Below, piece after piece: positions 10,878 to 11,190 of a DNA stretch of 11,190 nucleotides (position 1 is the first letter of the stretch; each line of letters starts with the position of its first letter). Below the pieces are notes generated by a model. That model was not told where the DNA came from, did no database searches, and saw only the letters and a program-made list of their open reading frames with translations. The DNA lies in assembly GCA_034723595.1 (NCBI GenBank), contig JAYEPB010000091.1, positions 1 to 11,190 on the forward strand, written 5' to 3'. This stretch comes from JAGLGH01 sp034723595 (lineage in GTDB: Archaea; Nanobdellota; Nanobdellia; Woesearchaeales; JAGLGH01). Made by a program: the position numbers and the translations under genes.

Positions 10878-11190
10878 TGTGTTGATTTAGGGTAGGTAAT
10901 AAGATGGTATGAGAATTATTAAATGATGGTTTCTTTTGGCTGTATTGAAGTGATTTTAAATGAAAACAAAACATGTTAAATTTTATATAGGTTTAGACGT
11001 GCATAATGATATGACTGCTTATGCAGTTAGATCATTCAGAGGTGATTTAGTTCTCTCTGGAGAATGTGCAACCAGATTTGAAGATTTGTTCAAGATTCTT
11101 GAGCCATACCTGTTTGATTGTAAAATATGTCTTGAATCTTGCACAAATTATTATCATGTCTACTGGAGCTTTAAAGAGAAAGGTTTTGAT
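10878..11190 (+). mobile_element. Left part of an IS110-family insertion sequence (boundary approximate)
   Basis: The transposase start implies an IS110-type element entering from the right. IS110 elements often lack terminal inverted repeats, and none is visible here, so the left edge can only be placed somewhere between the metalloregulator promoter (TATA at 10870-10877) and 10960. The stretch 10878-10959 has no other recognisable content apart from one TTAGG half-site. Confidence 0.5.
10960..11190 (+). CDS. IS110-family transposase, C-terminus cut by window edge
   Basis: Seventy-seven codons are open from ATG 10960 to the window end. The opening KFYIGLDVHNDMTAYAVRS is the IS110-family (DEDD) signature, a RuvC-like first strand with Asp13 as the first catalytic acid. 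CLESCTNYYHVYW supplies Glu59 as the likely second. The rest of the RuvC-like domain and the C-terminal serine-containing transposase domain lie beyond the window. IS110 recombinases act with an RNA made from a non-coding end of the element. Only about 115 bases separate this start from the regulator gene, so the left end of the element must be short or reach the regulator's promoter. A GTGAT 5 bases before the ATG is a weak ribosome site. Family call is firm; whether the gene is intact cannot be seen. Confidence 0.85.
   Translation, partial: MKTKHVKFYIGLDVHNDMTAYAVRSFRGDLVLSGECATRFEDLFKILEPYLFDCKICLESCTNYYHVYWSFKEKGFD

Overview
This AT-rich window is most likely archaeal. Six genes have a TATA-like box centred 25-29 bases before the start codon, which points to leaderless mRNAs. 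Genes inside operons instead carry Shine-Dalgarno sites (GGTGAT, GAGGT, GGAGGT). The protein set agrees: a TrmB-type regulator, a DtxR-type regulator with its operator, a GH57 glycosidase with a glycogen-synthase-like glycosyltransferase, and DUF5752 and DUF5320 proteins. The short genes and many small uncharacterised proteins would fit a DPANN-type lineage such as Woesearchaeota or Pacearchaeota. That placement is inference and could not be tested here.

Layout. Positions 1-463 (minus) hold the start of an exported protein with a signal peptide. It is divergent from a TrmB-like regulator (559-1302), and a small dyad and a run of eight C lie between the two promoters. A class I glutamine amidotransferase (1384-1944) and a Maf-like nucleotide pyrophosphatase (2152-2736) follow on the plus strand, each with its own promoter. 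Convergent to these is a two-gene minus-strand unit (3780 to 2779): a small winged-helix-like protein and a ParB/Srx-like protein.

Positions 3888-7425 (minus) form a carbohydrate locus. A GT4/GT5-like glycosyltransferase overlaps a GH57 alpha-amylase-like enzyme, which is followed by a small DUF5752 protein. A second DUF5752 protein with a basic linker and a C-terminal membrane anchor comes next, behind a structured leader. This looks like glycogen or alpha-glucan synthesis and turnover. Upstream on the same strand are an orphan 7-TM protein (7474-8166) and a small one-TM protein (8197-8406).

A long-form citramalate synthase-like enzyme runs on the plus strand (8445-10082) and ends at an inverted-repeat, T-rich bidirectional terminator shared with the next operon. 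That operon (10845 to 10110, minus) encodes a DtxR/MntR-type metalloregulator and a Gly/Arg-rich DUF5320 protein. Its promoter carries a near-textbook DtxR-type operator between the TATA box and the start codon. The window ends inside an IS110-family transposase (10960 onward).

No tRNA, rRNA or CRISPR array was seen. The longest stretch without a gene is 1945-2151 (207 bases), which holds only the maf promoter and no other recognisable feature. The best candidates for something new are the leader hairpin and minicistron at 4512-4570, the wHTH/ParB-like pair, the 7-TM plus small membrane protein pair, and the metal-controlled DUF5320 operon next to an IS110 element.
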